Positions 18,249 to 26,222 are shown, counted from the first letter of the stretch. The stretch: 64,000 nt of DNA from VRUE01 sp963728835 (GCA_963728835.1 CAVSKZ010000002.1:372001-436000); one strand, 5' to 3'. Notes: generated from the letters alone by a model not told the origin. A program made the numbers and translations.

Positions 18249-19322
18249 CTAAACCTTGATCGTGATCACGTCGCCATCCTGGACGACGTAGTCGCGACCC
18301 TCGATGCGGAGCAGGCCCCTCTCGCGGGCGGGGGCGTAGCCGCCGCACTCGACCAGCTCTCGCCAGCCGATCGCCTCGGCCTTGACGAAGGCGTCCTGGA
18401 TCTCGGTGTGGATCGTCCCGGCCGCCTCCCAGGCGGTGGAGCCGCGGGCGAGGGGACGGGCGACGGCCTCCTTGCCCTCGCCGGCGGTGAAGAAGGTGAT
18501 CAGCTCGAGCAGGTCATAGGCGGCGCGTACCAGGCGCGCCAGGCCCGAGCCCTCGACTCCGTAGGACTCGCGCATCTCCTCGGCCTCGGCGGGATCAAGC
18601 TCCGCCAGCTCGCCCTCGATCCGGGCGCTGACCGCGACGACGCCGGCGCCGACCGCCGCCGCGTGGGCGGCCACCGCCTCAGGCGCCTCGGCGTCGCCCT
18701 CGTCGACGTTGGCGACGTAGAGGATCGGCTTCGAGGTGAGGGCCTGCAGGTTGCGCGGCCCGTGGGCCGCCGCCTCGGGGACGGGAACCGAGAGGGCCGG
18801 CTTGCCTTCGGCGAGCGCGGCGACCACCTGCTCGAGCCAGTCGCGCTCGGCGATCGCCTCCGCGTCGCCCGACTTGGCTCCCTTCCGCACGCGGTCGAGC
18901 CGGCGCTCGGCCTGCTCGTAGTCGGAGAGGACCAGCTCGGTCTCGATCGTCTCGATGTCGGCGAGCGGGTCGACGCGGCCGTCGGGATGGGGCACGCCGG
19001 AGTCGGCATGGCAGCGGACGACGTGGCAGATCGCGTCGGTCTCGCGGATCGAGGCGAGGAACCGGTTGCCGAGCCCCTCCCCCTCCGAGGCACCCTTGAC
19101 CAGCCCGGCGATGTCATGGAAGGCGATCGTCGCCGGTTCCAGCTTCGAGCTGCGAACCGTCTCGGCGATCCGCTCCAGCCGCTCGTCGGCAACCGGGGCG
19201 ATCGCGACGTTGGGCTCGATCGTCGTGAACGGGTAGTCGCCGGTCTGCGCCCCGCCGCTGGTCAGCGCGTTGAAGAGGGTCGACTTGCCCGCGTTGGGCA
19301 GGCCCACTATCCCGACCTTCAT
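18249..19322 (-). CDS. ychF: YchF/OLA1-type P-loop ATPase
   Basis: A 357-residue Obg-like ATPase, a ribosome-associated stress and redox-linked NTPase. The P-loop GLPNAGKST (residues 7-15), the switch II-like AFHDIAGLV, the base-specificity motif NVDE (in YVANVDEGD, where true GTPases have NKxD) and the C-terminal TGS-like domain (GYAPARERGLLRIEGRDYVVQ) are all present. The start is ATG 19322, which overlaps the stop of the upstream PAP2 gene as ATGA, so the two are translationally coupled. No hydrophobic or extra domains are seen. Length and motifs are standard. Confidence 0.93.
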   Translation of the reverse strand: MKVGIVGLPNAGKSTLFNALTSGGAQTGDYPFTTIEPNVAIAPVADERLERIAETVRSSKLEPATIAFHDIAGLVKGASEGEGLGNRFLASIRETDAICHVVRCHADSGVPHPDGRVDPLADIETIETELVLSDYEQAERRLDRVRKGAKSGDAEAIAERDWLEQVVAALAEGKPALSVPVPEAAAHGPRNLQALTSKPILYVANVDEGDAEAPEAVAAHAAAVGAGVVAVSARIEGELAELDPAEAEEMRESYGVEGSGLARLVRAAYDLLELITFFTAGEGKEAVARPLARGSTAWEAAGTIHTEIQDAFVKAEAIGWRELVECGGYAPARERGLLRIEGRDYVVQDGDVITIKV

Positions 19323-19813
19323 AGCGAGAGCGGCACGATCAGGCCCAGCCCGACGCCGAGCAGGGCGCCGGCGAGGACGTCGGACGGGTAATGCATCCCG
19401 AGGTACGGCCGCCCGAGCGCAAGCGCGAAGGCGAGCGCGAAGGCGAGCGCGCCCAGCGGCTCGACCCGTGCCATCGCCGTCGCCACGGCAAACGACGAGG
19501 TCGCGTGCGCCGAAGGAAAGCTCAGCGAGCTGGGCGCCCCCCCGAGCGGCGGCAACCCCTCCAAAACCGGCCGCGGCCGTTTCACGATCAGCTTGACCAC
19601 ATAGTTGAGAGCGATGGCAATTGGCGCAAGCACCGCACAGATCAACCACGCCTCGCGGTTCGAGGAATCGAGCACGGCCAGCACAACCCCGATCCCAAAC
19701 CAGACCGCCCCATTGTTCCCAGCCTTCCCCAGACTCTTCGCAGCTTTCTCAAGCAAGGGCGAGTGACCTCGGGTCCGCATCGCGCGTAGGAGTCTTTCGT
19801 CGGCATTGGGCAT
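19319..19813 (-). CDS. PAP2-family membrane phosphatase
   Basis: A 164-residue lipid phosphatase-like membrane protein. The three PAP2 signature blocks are present in order: KLIVKRPRP, FPSAHATSSFA and GRPYLGMHYPSDVLAG, supplying the phosphate-binding Arg/Lys and the catalytic histidines. Several hydrophobic helices surround them, so the active site faces the outside of the membrane. It may dephosphorylate undecaprenyl-pyrophosphate or phosphatidic acid; the sequence does not tell which. Start ATG 19813 (MPNADERLL). Overlap with ychF (ATGA) indicates an operon. Confidence 0.85.
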   Translation of the reverse strand: MPNADERLLRAMRTRGHSPLLEKAAKSLGKAGNNGAVWFGIGVVLAVLDSSNREAWLICAVLAPIAIALNYVVKLIVKRPRPVLEGLPPLGGAPSSLSFPSAHATSSFAVATAMARVEPLGALAFALAFALALGRPYLGMHYPSDVLAGALLGVGLGLIVPLSL

Positions 19814-19838
19814 CCGGCGCAGCAGAATAGGCGCTACT

Positions 19839-19922
19839 CGGGTGGGTGGCATCGGGAGGGGGCCGAGAACGGACGCCGCGCGCCCGCCCGCAGGCCCCCT
19901 CCCGATGACAGGACCCCACCCG
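19839..19922. repeat. Two-tier inverted repeat (outer 8 bp, inner 15 bp)
   Basis: The outer arms cgggtggg/cccacccg (19839-19846, 19915-19922) and perfect inner arms catcgggagggggcc (19850-19864) and complement (19893-19907) enclose a loop containing ggacgccgcgcgccc. The junction is asymmetric, with tgg on one side and acagga on the other. A second element with the same junction (gggtgg / gacaggaccc) lies at 56777-56872. It occupies the gap between the divergent PAP2 and BtrH-like genes. Confidence 0.65.
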
Positions 19923-19954
19923 CCAACAACGTCAGTCAATATCCCTCTCCGCCA

Positions 19955-20920
19955 ATGCCCTCCGTCCCCAACTACACCCACACGCCCGGCCATCATTGCG
20001 GCTCCACAGCCCTGCGCAACCTGCTCTGCTTCCACGGCGCGGAGATCAGCGAGGAGATGGCGTTCGGCCTCGGCGCCGGCGCCTGCTTCTACTACGTGGC
20101 CCTGGAGGACGCCTCGCCGACACGCTGGTTCAACGGCCGCACGGCGCGCCTGGAGGAGACCTTCGGCGAGCTGACCGGCGCGGCCCTGGAGCTGCGGACC
20201 TTCGACGAGAACGACGACGGAGCCTGGGAGGCGGCGCGGGCGGAGGTCGACGCCGGTCAGCCGGTGTTGCTGCTCACGGACCTCTACTACCTCGACCACT
20301 ACGGCAACTCGGCCCACTTCCCCGGCCACGCGGTGGTCCTCGCCGGCTACGACGAGGAGTTCGCCCACCTCTCCGACACCGGCTTCGAGGAGCTGCAGAC
20401 GACGACCCGGCTGGAGGACCTCGACCGGGCACGCCACAGCGGCCACCCGGCCTACCCCCTCGCCGGGCACATGTTCACAGCGTCGGGCGCGGTCAGCCAG
20501 GAGCAGTTGCGCGCGGCGATCCCGGCGGCGATCGAGCGCGCGACCCAGGCGATGCTCGCCTCTGAGTTCGGCGAGTTCTCCGGCATCGGCGCGGTCGAGC
20601 GCCTCGCCGAGGAGGCCGGCAGCTGGCCCGAGGTCACCGAGGACTGGCAATGGTGCGCCCGCTTCGGCTACCAGGTGATCGAGCGTCGCGGCACCGGCGG
20701 CGGCGCCTTCCGCCTCATGTACTCGCGCTTCCTCGAGGAGGCAGGGAGGGAGGAGGCGCCCCTGGCCGCCGAGGCGGCCGCCCGCTGGACCGAGCTCGCC
20801 GGCAGCTTCCACGCCGCCAGCGAGAGCGACGATCCCGATCCCTCCCTCTGGCGCGACGTCGACGTCGCGGCCAGGAAGGTCGCCGAAGCCGAGAACAGGC
20901 TCTGGAGCGCCCTGGCCTGA
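19955..20920 (+). CDS. BtrH N-terminal domain protein (C39-like cysteine site)
   Basis: A 321-residue cytosolic protein. The N-terminus GHHCGSTALRNLLCFHG matches the BtrH_N domain, where a Cys/His arrangement like papain-fold C39 enzymes supports acyl transfer (in butirosin biosynthesis BtrH moves an acyl side chain from carrier protein to product). A second conserved block, AHFPGHAVVLAGYDEEFAHLSDT, supplies the later histidine. The C-terminal part (about 170-320) is helical, consistent with the DUF4872-like region. No biosynthetic cluster surrounds it, so its substrate is unknown. Start ATG 19955. It is followed after three bases by nei. Confidence 0.7.
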   Translation: MPSVPNYTHTPGHHCGSTALRNLLCFHGAEISEEMAFGLGAGACFYYVALEDASPTRWFNGRTARLEETFGELTGAALELRTFDENDDGAWEAARAEVDAGQPVLLLTDLYYLDHYGNSAHFPGHAVVLAGYDEEFAHLSDTGFEELQTTTRLEDLDRARHSGHPAYPLAGHMFTASGAVSQEQLRAAIPAAIERATQAMLASEFGEFSGIGAVERLAEEAGSWPEVTEDWQWCARFGYQVIERRGTGGGAFRLMYSRFLEEAGREEAPLAAEAAARWTELAGSFHAASESDDPDPSLWRDVDVAARKVAEAENRLWSALA

Positions 20921-20923
20921 TCC

Positions 20924-21721
20924 ATGGCCGAGGGCGACACGATCCTGCGGGCGGCGCGGCGGATCGGGAAGGCGCTCGAAGGCGAGAAGGTGGAGGTGAG
21001 CGCGCCGAGCCCTCGCGGCAGGGCGGCCGGGGTCGAGCGGCTGGACGGCAGGACGCTCGATCGAACCGACGCTCGCGGCAAGCACCTCCTGCTGCACCTC
21101 GGCGATCTCGTCCTCCACAGCCATCTTGGGATGAGCGGCTCCTGGCACGTCTACGGGCGGGGATCCTCCTGGCGCAAGCCCCCGGGTGCCGCGTGGGCGG
21201 TGCTGAGGGGAGAGCGCTACGAAGCCGTCCAGTTCGGCGGTCCGACCCTGCGTGTCCTCGGAGGCTCAGCCCTGCGCCTGGATCCAGTCCTCTCTCGCCT
21301 CGGTCCCGACGTCCTTGCTCGCGGGTTCGACGCCGGAGCGGTCACCCGCTCCCTCCGGGCTGCTCCCGATCGCGCAATCGGCGACGCCCTCCTCGACCAG
21401 GCCCTCGTCGCGGGCATCGGCAACATATTCAAGAGCGAGGCCTGCTTCGCCGCCCGCCAGGACCCCTGGCAACCGATCGCCGAGATTCCCGAAGACCAGC
21501 TGCGACGGGTCGTCCAGGCGGCTCACGAGCTGATGCGAGATGCCGTCGACCATGGACGCCACGATCGCGCGGTTTACCGCCGGGCGGGCCGGCCCTGTTC
21601 CAACTGCGCCACGCCGATCGCATCCCAAGGCCAGGGCGACGCCAACCGGACCGCCTACTGGTGCCCCGTCTGCCAGGCAAGCGGTGGCCGGTCCCGGTTG
21701 CCATCTCGCCGTGGCGGGTAA
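20924..21721 (+). CDS. nei: Formamidopyrimidine-DNA glycosylase / endonuclease VIII family
   Basis: A 265-residue base-excision repair glycosylase/AP lyase. The N-terminus MAEGDTI keeps the catalytic Glu3 but has Ala where Fpg/Nei normally have Pro2; because initiator Met removal would expose Ala, the usual Pro nucleophile is replaced. The helix-two-turns-helix region (LLDQALVAGIGNIFKSE) with the conserved Gly-Asn is intact, and the C-terminal zinc finger is C-x2-C...C-x2-C (CSNCATP and CPVCQ). This MAEGD form is typical of actinobacterial Nei2-like proteins. It probably shares a transcript with the BtrH-like gene upstream. Confidence 0.85.
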   Translation: MAEGDTILRAARRIGKALEGEKVEVSAPSPRGRAAGVERLDGRTLDRTDARGKHLLLHLGDLVLHSHLGMSGSWHVYGRGSSWRKPPGAAWAVLRGERYEAVQFGGPTLRVLGGSALRLDPVLSRLGPDVLARGFDAGAVTRSLRAAPDRAIGDALLDQALVAGIGNIFKSEACFAARQDPWQPIAEIPEDQLRRVVQAAHELMRDAVDHGRHDRAVYRRAGRPCSNCATPIASQGQGDANRTAYWCPVCQASGGRSRLPSRRGG

Positions 21722-21730
21722 AGGCTGGCC

Positions 21731-21964
21731 ATGGCGGTGTGGCTCGCACGGCGTGTCTGGAAGCGCGTCCCCTGGAAGTTGGTCTGGCTGGGCGCCGTCT
21801 GGCTCGTCGAGAAGGGTCGCGAGCGCATGGAGTCCAACCTGACGAAGCGGGAACGGCAGGAACTCCTGCGACTGGTCACGAAGTCGAGGGGGCTCCCCAA
21901 CACGCTGTCGAAGCGGGACAAAACTCGCCTGAAGAACATCGCCGGCAAGGCCCTGCGCGGCTAG
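21731..21964 (+). CDS. Small basic protein, unknown function
   Basis: A 77-residue protein: a Trp-rich N-terminal hydrophobic segment (VPWKLVWLGAVWLVEKG) followed by a very basic, helical C-terminus (LTKRERQELLRLVTKSRG and KRDKTRLKNIAGKAL). It lies nine bases after nei, in the same orientation, so co-transcription is likely. I recognise no family. The layout suggests a membrane-associated or nucleic-acid-binding peptide. Codon use and GC3 match the neighbouring genes, which supports a real gene. Confidence 0.6.
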   Translation: MAVWLARRVWKRVPWKLVWLGAVWLVEKGRERMESNLTKRERQELLRLVTKSRGLPNTLSKRDKTRLKNIAGKALRG

Positions 21965-22012
21965 CCGAATGGTCGAGGTTTCCTTCGCCGAAGGCGAGGG
22001 TAACTGCTCTCC

Positions 22013-22261
22013 ATGACTATTGCCGCAGCGATTTTCCTGATCGCGGTGGGGGCGATTCTCCGCTACGCCACCAACATCCACGTCGAGGGCGTCAGCGTCG
22101 ACACCGTCGGCCTGATCCTGATGATCGCCGGAGTCGTCGGCCTCGTCCTCTCCTTCTTCCAGGAGGCGATCTGGTCCGATCGGGTCCGCCGCCGCGAAGC
22201 CCTGGCGCCAGAAGAAGAACGCGTTCCGGTGGAACGGCGCGAAGTGCCTCCGCGCTACTGA
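22013..22261 (+). CDS. DUF6458-type small membrane protein
   Basis: An 82-residue protein with two membrane helices: TIAAAIFLIAVGAILRYAT and TVGLILMIAGVVGLVLSFF, joined by a short extracellular loop (NIHVEGVSVD), and a charged cytoplasmic tail. This pattern, including AVGAILRY and VGLILMIAGVVG, is the widespread actinobacterial DUF6458 family of unknown function. The start at ATG 22013 has no strong ribosome-binding site. It stands 48 bases after the previous small gene and is followed by a hairpin at 22321-22347. Confidence 0.75.
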   Translation: MTIAAAIFLIAVGAILRYATNIHVEGVSVDTVGLILMIAGVVGLVLSFFQEAIWSDRVRRREALAPEEERVPVERREVPPRY

Positions 22262-22289
22262 GCCGACCTTCGCCTCGTCCGAGAGCCGC

Positions 22290-22315
22290 GTTCCCTTCTT
22301 AAGTTCCCTTCTTAA
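22290..22315. repeat. 13-bp perfect tandem direct repeat
   Basis: gttcccttcttaa occurs twice in succession (22290-22302 and 22303-22315). It is AT-richer than its surroundings and lies just before a hairpin, downstream of DUF6458 and 150 bases upstream of the surface-protein gene. It could be a regulator site or a slippage product. Confidence 0.6.
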
Positions 22316-22320
22316 CATTC

Positions 22321-22347
22321 AGCCGTCGAGCCCCCGGCTCGACGGCT
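22321..22347. terminator. 12-bp hairpin after the DUF6458 gene
   Basis: agccgtcgagcc and ggctcgacggct pair around a three-base loop. It comes 60 bases after the DUF6458 stop and before the next same-strand gene. There is no good T-run, so termination is presumed from stem strength and position. Confidence 0.5.
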
Positions 22348-22417
22348 CTCATCCGCGTATGCAGGGATTTCCTAAGTCCTCGTCCCCCCTGCCTCCCCTT
22401 GAGGTCACCGCGACCTT

Positions 22418-22465
22418 TAAAAATGGGGGTGAATTTGGACAAATATTGGGTAACGTAGAGAGTCC
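22418..22465 (+). promoter_or_regulatory. AT-rich promoter-like region before the surface-protein gene
   Basis: ttaaaaatgggggtgaattt is followed by ggacaaatattgggtaacg and gagagtcc before the ATG at 22466. The ggacaaatat and tgggta blocks recur upstream of the similar gene ending at 17966. This is among the least GC-rich DNA in the window. Confidence 0.4.
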
Positions 22466-23482
22466 ATGGAGGTCTCGACAAGCAATGCGCCCGTCAGCCG
22501 ACTTCTCCTTCTGGTGGCGGCGACCGCAGCGATCTTCCTTCTCCTCGCCCCCACTTGCGCCCTTGCCGAAACGATCGACGGGGCAGTTGCGCCTCTGACC
22601 TCGGCGGCGGCCGAAGACACAGTCACCACCGAAGCGGTCTCTTCCACCGAAGCGGTCTCTTCGGTAGAGGCGCCGGCTCCCCCCGTTGGAGCCATTGAAA
22701 CGCCGGTAGATGACCCAGAACCCGAGAGGGCGATCGAGGCGACTGGCGCGGTGGTTAGGGCGGCCGGCACGACGGACGAGAGCAACCCGGTCACCTCGAC
22801 GGTGTCCGCTGCGTCCGAGACTGTTCGGAAAGGGACGTCTGAGACCCTCGGCAAGGCCACCGGCGGGGTCGCTCAGGTCGTCGCAGAGACAACCGCAGCG
22901 GTCGACGACCAGGCCCAGCGGCTCCCCGGCCTGTCCGAGGAAGCCGGGACGAAGGTCGCTGCCGCAACTGGCCTTGGAGACTCGTCGCGGCCCGCGAGGC
23001 AGGCGCAGCCCGCCCGGACGCCGTCGAGCGGACTGCTCCCTTCCCCGGCCGGAAATCCCGTCTTTGAGAACCCAGCCTCCCTCGAAAAGGCGCCGCACAC
23101 CCACGGCGCCGTCCAACCGGTCAGCCTGCTTCCACGCGTGCACCTCGGCGGGGTAAGCAACTCCTCGGCCGAATACCGCGGATTCCCAAGTGCCGGCTCC
23201 TCATGGCTCGCGGCACTCGGGAGCATCGGCGAGGCCGAGTCGACGCCGGTGGGCGGCACGACAGGCGCCGGCTCAAAAGAACACACCCCCCTTGACGGTC
23301 CAGCCCCGGCCCCCGGCTCCTCCGCGGCCGCCGCCGGCTCGACCGGCTCATTCTTCGTCCCTCTCGCCGCGCTGCTCGCGTTGCTCGCGCTGGTGGCGCC
23401 GGCGACTCTCCGCAGGCACGGGGAGGTGCCGGCCTTCCGGCCGCCCGTCCCGTTCGTCTGCGCGCTCGAGCGACCTGGCTAG
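22466..23482 (+). CDS. Secreted low-complexity protein with C-terminal membrane anchor
   Basis: A 338-residue protein. The signal peptide (RLLLLVAATAAIFLLLAPTC) precedes a long Thr/Ser/Ala/Glu-rich region (about 30-170, with the repeat STEAVSS), a more ordered middle (HLGGVSNSSAEYRGFPS) and a C-terminal helix (SFFVPLAALLALLALVAPAT) with a basic tail. No LPXTG motif is present. The plan resembles the gene ending at 17966. It lies 88 bases upstream of the giant Gly/Asp repeat protein in the same orientation, so the two may be made together at the cell surface. No domain recognised; start ATG 22466. Confidence 0.65.
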   Translation: MEVSTSNAPVSRLLLLVAATAAIFLLLAPTCALAETIDGAVAPLTSAAAEDTVTTEAVSSTEAVSSVEAPAPPVGAIETPVDDPEPERAIEATGAVVRAAGTTDESNPVTSTVSAASETVRKGTSETLGKATGGVAQVVAETTAAVDDQAQRLPGLSEEAGTKVAAATGLGDSSRPARQAQPARTPSSGLLPSPAGNPVFENPASLEKAPHTHGAVQPVSLLPRVHLGGVSNSSAEYRGFPSAGSSWLAALGSIGEAESTPVGGTTGAGSKEHTPLDGPAPAPGSSAAAAGSTGSFFVPLAALLALLALVAPATLRRHGEVPAFRPPVPFVCALERPG

Positions 23483-23570
23483 GTCCTGGCGACCTGGATC
23501 AGGGCTGCGCCGGGAGCCCCCCAGCCAATTCCCCGGCGAAAAGCAAACTCGAGCATGAAAGGAATTACCA

Positions 23571-25523
23571 ATGCGATATCCAGCGGCTGTAGTAGCAGCC
23601 GTGGTCGCCATGGCGATCGGAGCGGCGCCCGCCGCCGCCTCCCTGCCGCTGCCGGTGCCCTCCTCCGGGCAGAGCAACAGCAGCAGCGTGACCCAGGGCG
23701 ACCCGAGCGCAACAGGTGGCGAAGCCACCGCAACCGGCGGTGAAGGCGGCGACGCCAACACCGGCAACACCCAGATCGGCAACGGCAACGCGGTTGCGAT
23801 CTCGGTCGGCGGCGACGCCGATGCAGAGGGTGGAGACACCGAGGCGACCAGCGGCGACGCCTACGGAGGCGACGGTGGAGACGCCGACGCCGACGGCGGC
23901 GACGCCGGTGCCTCGAACGACGCGGTGGTCAAGCAGGCCAACGAGTCGAGCGGTTCCGGCAGCTCCGGCTCGCAGAGCAACGAGTCGAGCGTCGAGCAGG
24001 GAAGTCCCGAGGCGACCGGCGGCGACGCCAGCGCCACGGGCGGTGACGGCGGCGACGCCAACACCGGCAACACCCAGATAGGCAACGGCAACGCCTACGC
24101 CAAGTCCGAGCCCCAGGAGCAGAAGGAGAGCAACTCCTGCGGTTGCGGCCATGGCGGAAGCCACAGCAACGACGCGGACGCCGAAGGTGGCGACACCACG
24201 GCGAGAAGCGGCGACGCCTACGGCGGCGACGGCGGGGACGCCGATGCCGACGGCGGCGACGCCTACGCGTCGAACGACGCGTTGGTCAAGCAGGCCAACG
24301 AGTCCTCGGGCAAGTCCCGCGACTCCCATCACGGAGATTGCGGCTGCCAGAGCCACTCGAAGGACGGTTCGGGCTCCTCGCAGAGCAACGAGTCGGTCGT
24401 CGAGCAAGGCGACCCGAGCGCATATGGCGGCGACGCCAGCGCCACGGGCGGTGACGGCGGCGACGCCAACACCGGCAACACCCAGATCGGCAACGGCAAC
24501 GCGGTTGCGATCTCGGTCGGCGGCGACGCCGATGCAGAGGGTGGAGACACCGAGGCGACCAGCGGCGACGCCTACGGAGGCGACGGTGGAGACGCCGACG
24601 CCGACGGCGGCGACGCCGGTGCCTCGAACGACGCGGTGGTCAAGCAGGCCAACGAGTCCTCGGGGCATGGATCCGGCCACTCCTCCTACGGGGAGTGCGG
24701 TTGCCAGGAGCACCGGAAGAACCATTCGGGCTCCTCGCAGAGCAACGAGTCGGAAGTCAAGCAAGGCAGTCCTGAGGCGTACGGCGGCGACGCCAGCGCC
24801 ACGGGCGGTGACGGCGGAGATGCCAACACCGGCAACACCCAGAAGTACAACGGCAACGCCTACGCCAGGTCTGAGCCACAGGAGCGGGAGCAGTACGAGC
24901 ACAACTCCTGCGGTTGCGATCGCAGAGGCGGGAGCCACAGCGACGCCGATGCCGAGGGTGGAGACACCACGGCGACCAGCGGCGACGCCTACGGCGGCGA
25001 CGGTGGAGACGCCGATGCCGACGGCGGTGACGCCTACGCGTCGAACCGGGCGTTGGTCAAGCAGGCCAACGAGTCGAGCGGCGGCCATCCCTCACGCGAC
25101 GGATGCGGCTGCCAGAGCCACTCGAAGGACGGTTCGGGCTCCTCGCAGAGCAACGAGTCGGTCGTCGAGCAGGGCGACCCGAGCGCATATGGCGGCGACG
25201 CCAGCGCCACGGGCGGTGACGGCGGAGACGCCAACACCGGCAACACCCAGAAGTACAACGGCAACGCAAAGGCCAAGTCAGAGCCGCAGGAGAGGGAGAA
25301 AGTGCCGTTCGAGCACAAGTCCTCCTGTGGTTGCGAGCGCGGCAGTGAGCGAGGCCACAGCAACGACGCGGATGCCGACGGTGGCGACACCACGGCGAGA
25401 AGCGGCGACGCCTACGGCGGCGACGGTGGAGACGCCGATGCCGACGGCGGTGACGCCTACGCGTCGAACGCAGCCAAGGTGGTCCAGTCCAACCTAAGTG
25501 GGTTGGAGGGCTCGCCCTGGTAG
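23571..25523 (+). CDS. Secreted 650-residue Gly/Asp-rich repeat protein with CGC clusters
   Basis: The signal peptide (VVAAVVAMAIGAAPAAAS) is followed by five tandem units of roughly 115-130 residues. Each unit opens SNESxVxQGxPxAxGG, then GGDASATGGDGGDANTGN, TQIGNGNA or TQKYNGNA, a variable linker, DADAEGGDTxATSGDAYGG, DGGDADADGGDA and SNDAVVKQANESSG. Linkers in later units carry CGC motifs with His and charged residues (CGCGHGG, CGCQSHSKD, CGCQEHRKN, CGCERGS). The protein is extremely acidic. Regular spacing of GGD suggests a beta-solenoid and possible Ca2+ binding, in the spirit of RTX repeats but not matching GGxGxDxxx. RBS aaagga lies 7 bases before ATG 23571. No known family recognised. 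Confidence 0.8.
   Translation: MRYPAAVVAAVVAMAIGAAPAAASLPLPVPSSGQSNSSSVTQGDPSATGGEATATGGEGGDANTGNTQIGNGNAVAISVGGDADAEGGDTEATSGDAYGGDGGDADADGGDAGASNDAVVKQANESSGSGSSGSQSNESSVEQGSPEATGGDASATGGDGGDANTGNTQIGNGNAYAKSEPQEQKESNSCGCGHGGSHSNDADAEGGDTTARSGDAYGGDGGDADADGGDAYASNDALVKQANESSGKSRDSHHGDCGCQSHSKDGSGSSQSNESVVEQGDPSAYGGDASATGGDGGDANTGNTQIGNGNAVAISVGGDADAEGGDTEATSGDAYGGDGGDADADGGDAGASNDAVVKQANESSGHGSGHSSYGECGCQEHRKNHSGSSQSNESEVKQGSPEAYGGDASATGGDGGDANTGNTQKYNGNAYARSEPQEREQYEHNSCGCDRRGGSHSDADAEGGDTTATSGDAYGGDGGDADADGGDAYASNRALVKQANESSGGHPSRDGCGCQSHSKDGSGSSQSNESVVEQGDPSAYGGDASATGGDGGDANTGNTQKYNGNAKAKSEPQEREKVPFEHKSSCGCERGSERGHSNDADADGGDTTARSGDAYGGDGGDADADGGDAYASNAAKVVQSNLSGLEGSPW
23676..25470 (+). 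repeat. Intragenic tandem repeats, five units; one 198-bp block duplicated exactly
   Basis: The five coding repeats are near-identical in DNA as well as protein. The stretch 23751-23948 (gacgccaacaccggcaacac onward) recurs base for base at 24462-24659, an offset of 711 bp (237 codons, two units). Identity at third positions means recent duplication or gene conversion between alternate units. Confidence 0.8.
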
Positions 25524-25557
25524 TTCGAATCGAAGGTGCGCCTTCGGATGACGGCAC

Positions 25558-25586
25558 GGCCTCGGCGACTCTCAGTCGCCGAGGCC
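25558..25586 (+). terminator. 13-bp hairpin after the repeat-protein gene
   Basis: ggcctcggcgact and agtcgccgaggcc pair perfectly around ctc, 35 bases after the stop at 25523. The next gene is convergent, so it may serve both. No T-run follows. Confidence 0.6.
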
Positions 25587-25610
25587 CTCCGTCTGCCAGC
25601 CCCCTCGCAC

Positions 25611-26222
25611 TCAGCTGAGCGAGAGGCGCGCGAAGTAGGCGAACCAGTTGCCGGAGTGATCGCCGTAGACGAGTCCCGCTTCGGCCGCCTGGCGTTTGAG
25701 CGACGCGAGCGTGGTGAAGTGGGGGTCGCCGAAGAGCTCGCCGACCACCAGGCGTCCCGCCGGCTTGAGGACGCGGCGGATCTCGCGCAGGGCCGCGCCG
25801 GGATCCGGGATCTCGCCGAGGACCGCGGTGAGCACGACGGCGTCCATCGAGTCGTCCTCGTAGGGGAGAGCGGTGGCGTCGCCCTGCGTCGGGAGGACGT
25901 TGGCCAGGCCCCGCTCCCTCGCCCGTCCCACGGTGTGGTCGAGGAACTCCTGCTGGAGGTCGAAGATCTCGACCCTGCCCTCCGGACCCACCCACTCGGC
26001 GATGTCGAGCGTGTAGTAGCCGGTTCCGGGCCCGATCTCCAGGATGCGCTCTCCGGGCTCGGGGCGCATGACCTCGCGCAAGCGGTCGCGGGTGACGACC
26101 GGGTGGGGTGCCTGCACCCAGAAGCGCTGCCCGTAGGGGCAGGCCGACGGGTTCTTGCGCCACCAGAGCGCCGCGCCCAGCGTCGCCAGGGCGCCAGCGC
26201 CGAGGAGCCGGCGCGCGCGCAT
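25611..26222 (-). CDS. Class I SAM-dependent methyltransferase
   Basis: A 203-residue methyltransferase. A hydrophobic N-terminus (LLGAGALATLGAALWW) may anchor it to the membrane. The SAM motif I is ILEIGPGTGYYTLDIAEW, followed by motif post-I VEIFDLQQEF, GDATALPYEDDSMDAVVL and VLKPAGRLVVGE, as in the Methyltransf_11/25 group. The substrate is unknown, though an acidic lipid or quinone would suit the membrane helix. ATG 26222 overlaps the upstream stop as TGATG, so it is the last gene of a coupled mce operon. Confidence 0.8.
   Translation of the reverse strand: MRARRLLGAGALATLGAALWWRKNPSACPYGQRFWVQAPHPVVTRDRLREVMRPEPGERILEIGPGTGYYTLDIAEWVGPEGRVEIFDLQQEFLDHTVGRARERGLANVLPTQGDATALPYEDDSMDAVVLTAVLGEIPDPGAALREIRRVLKPAGRLVVGELFGDPHFTTLASLKRQAAEAGLVYGDHSGNWFAYFARLSLS

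Noticed and set aside
23565..25088. 507-codon minus-strand frame opposite the repeat protein, Val/Gly/Ala-rich with repeats
   Set aside because: Its repeats simply mirror the plus-strand repeats; the plus frame has a signal peptide, RBS and terminator.
23571..25523. CRISPR or VNTR non-coding array
   Set aside because: Repeat units are multiples of three, keep one open frame with a signal peptide, and have no uniform spacer-repeat structure.
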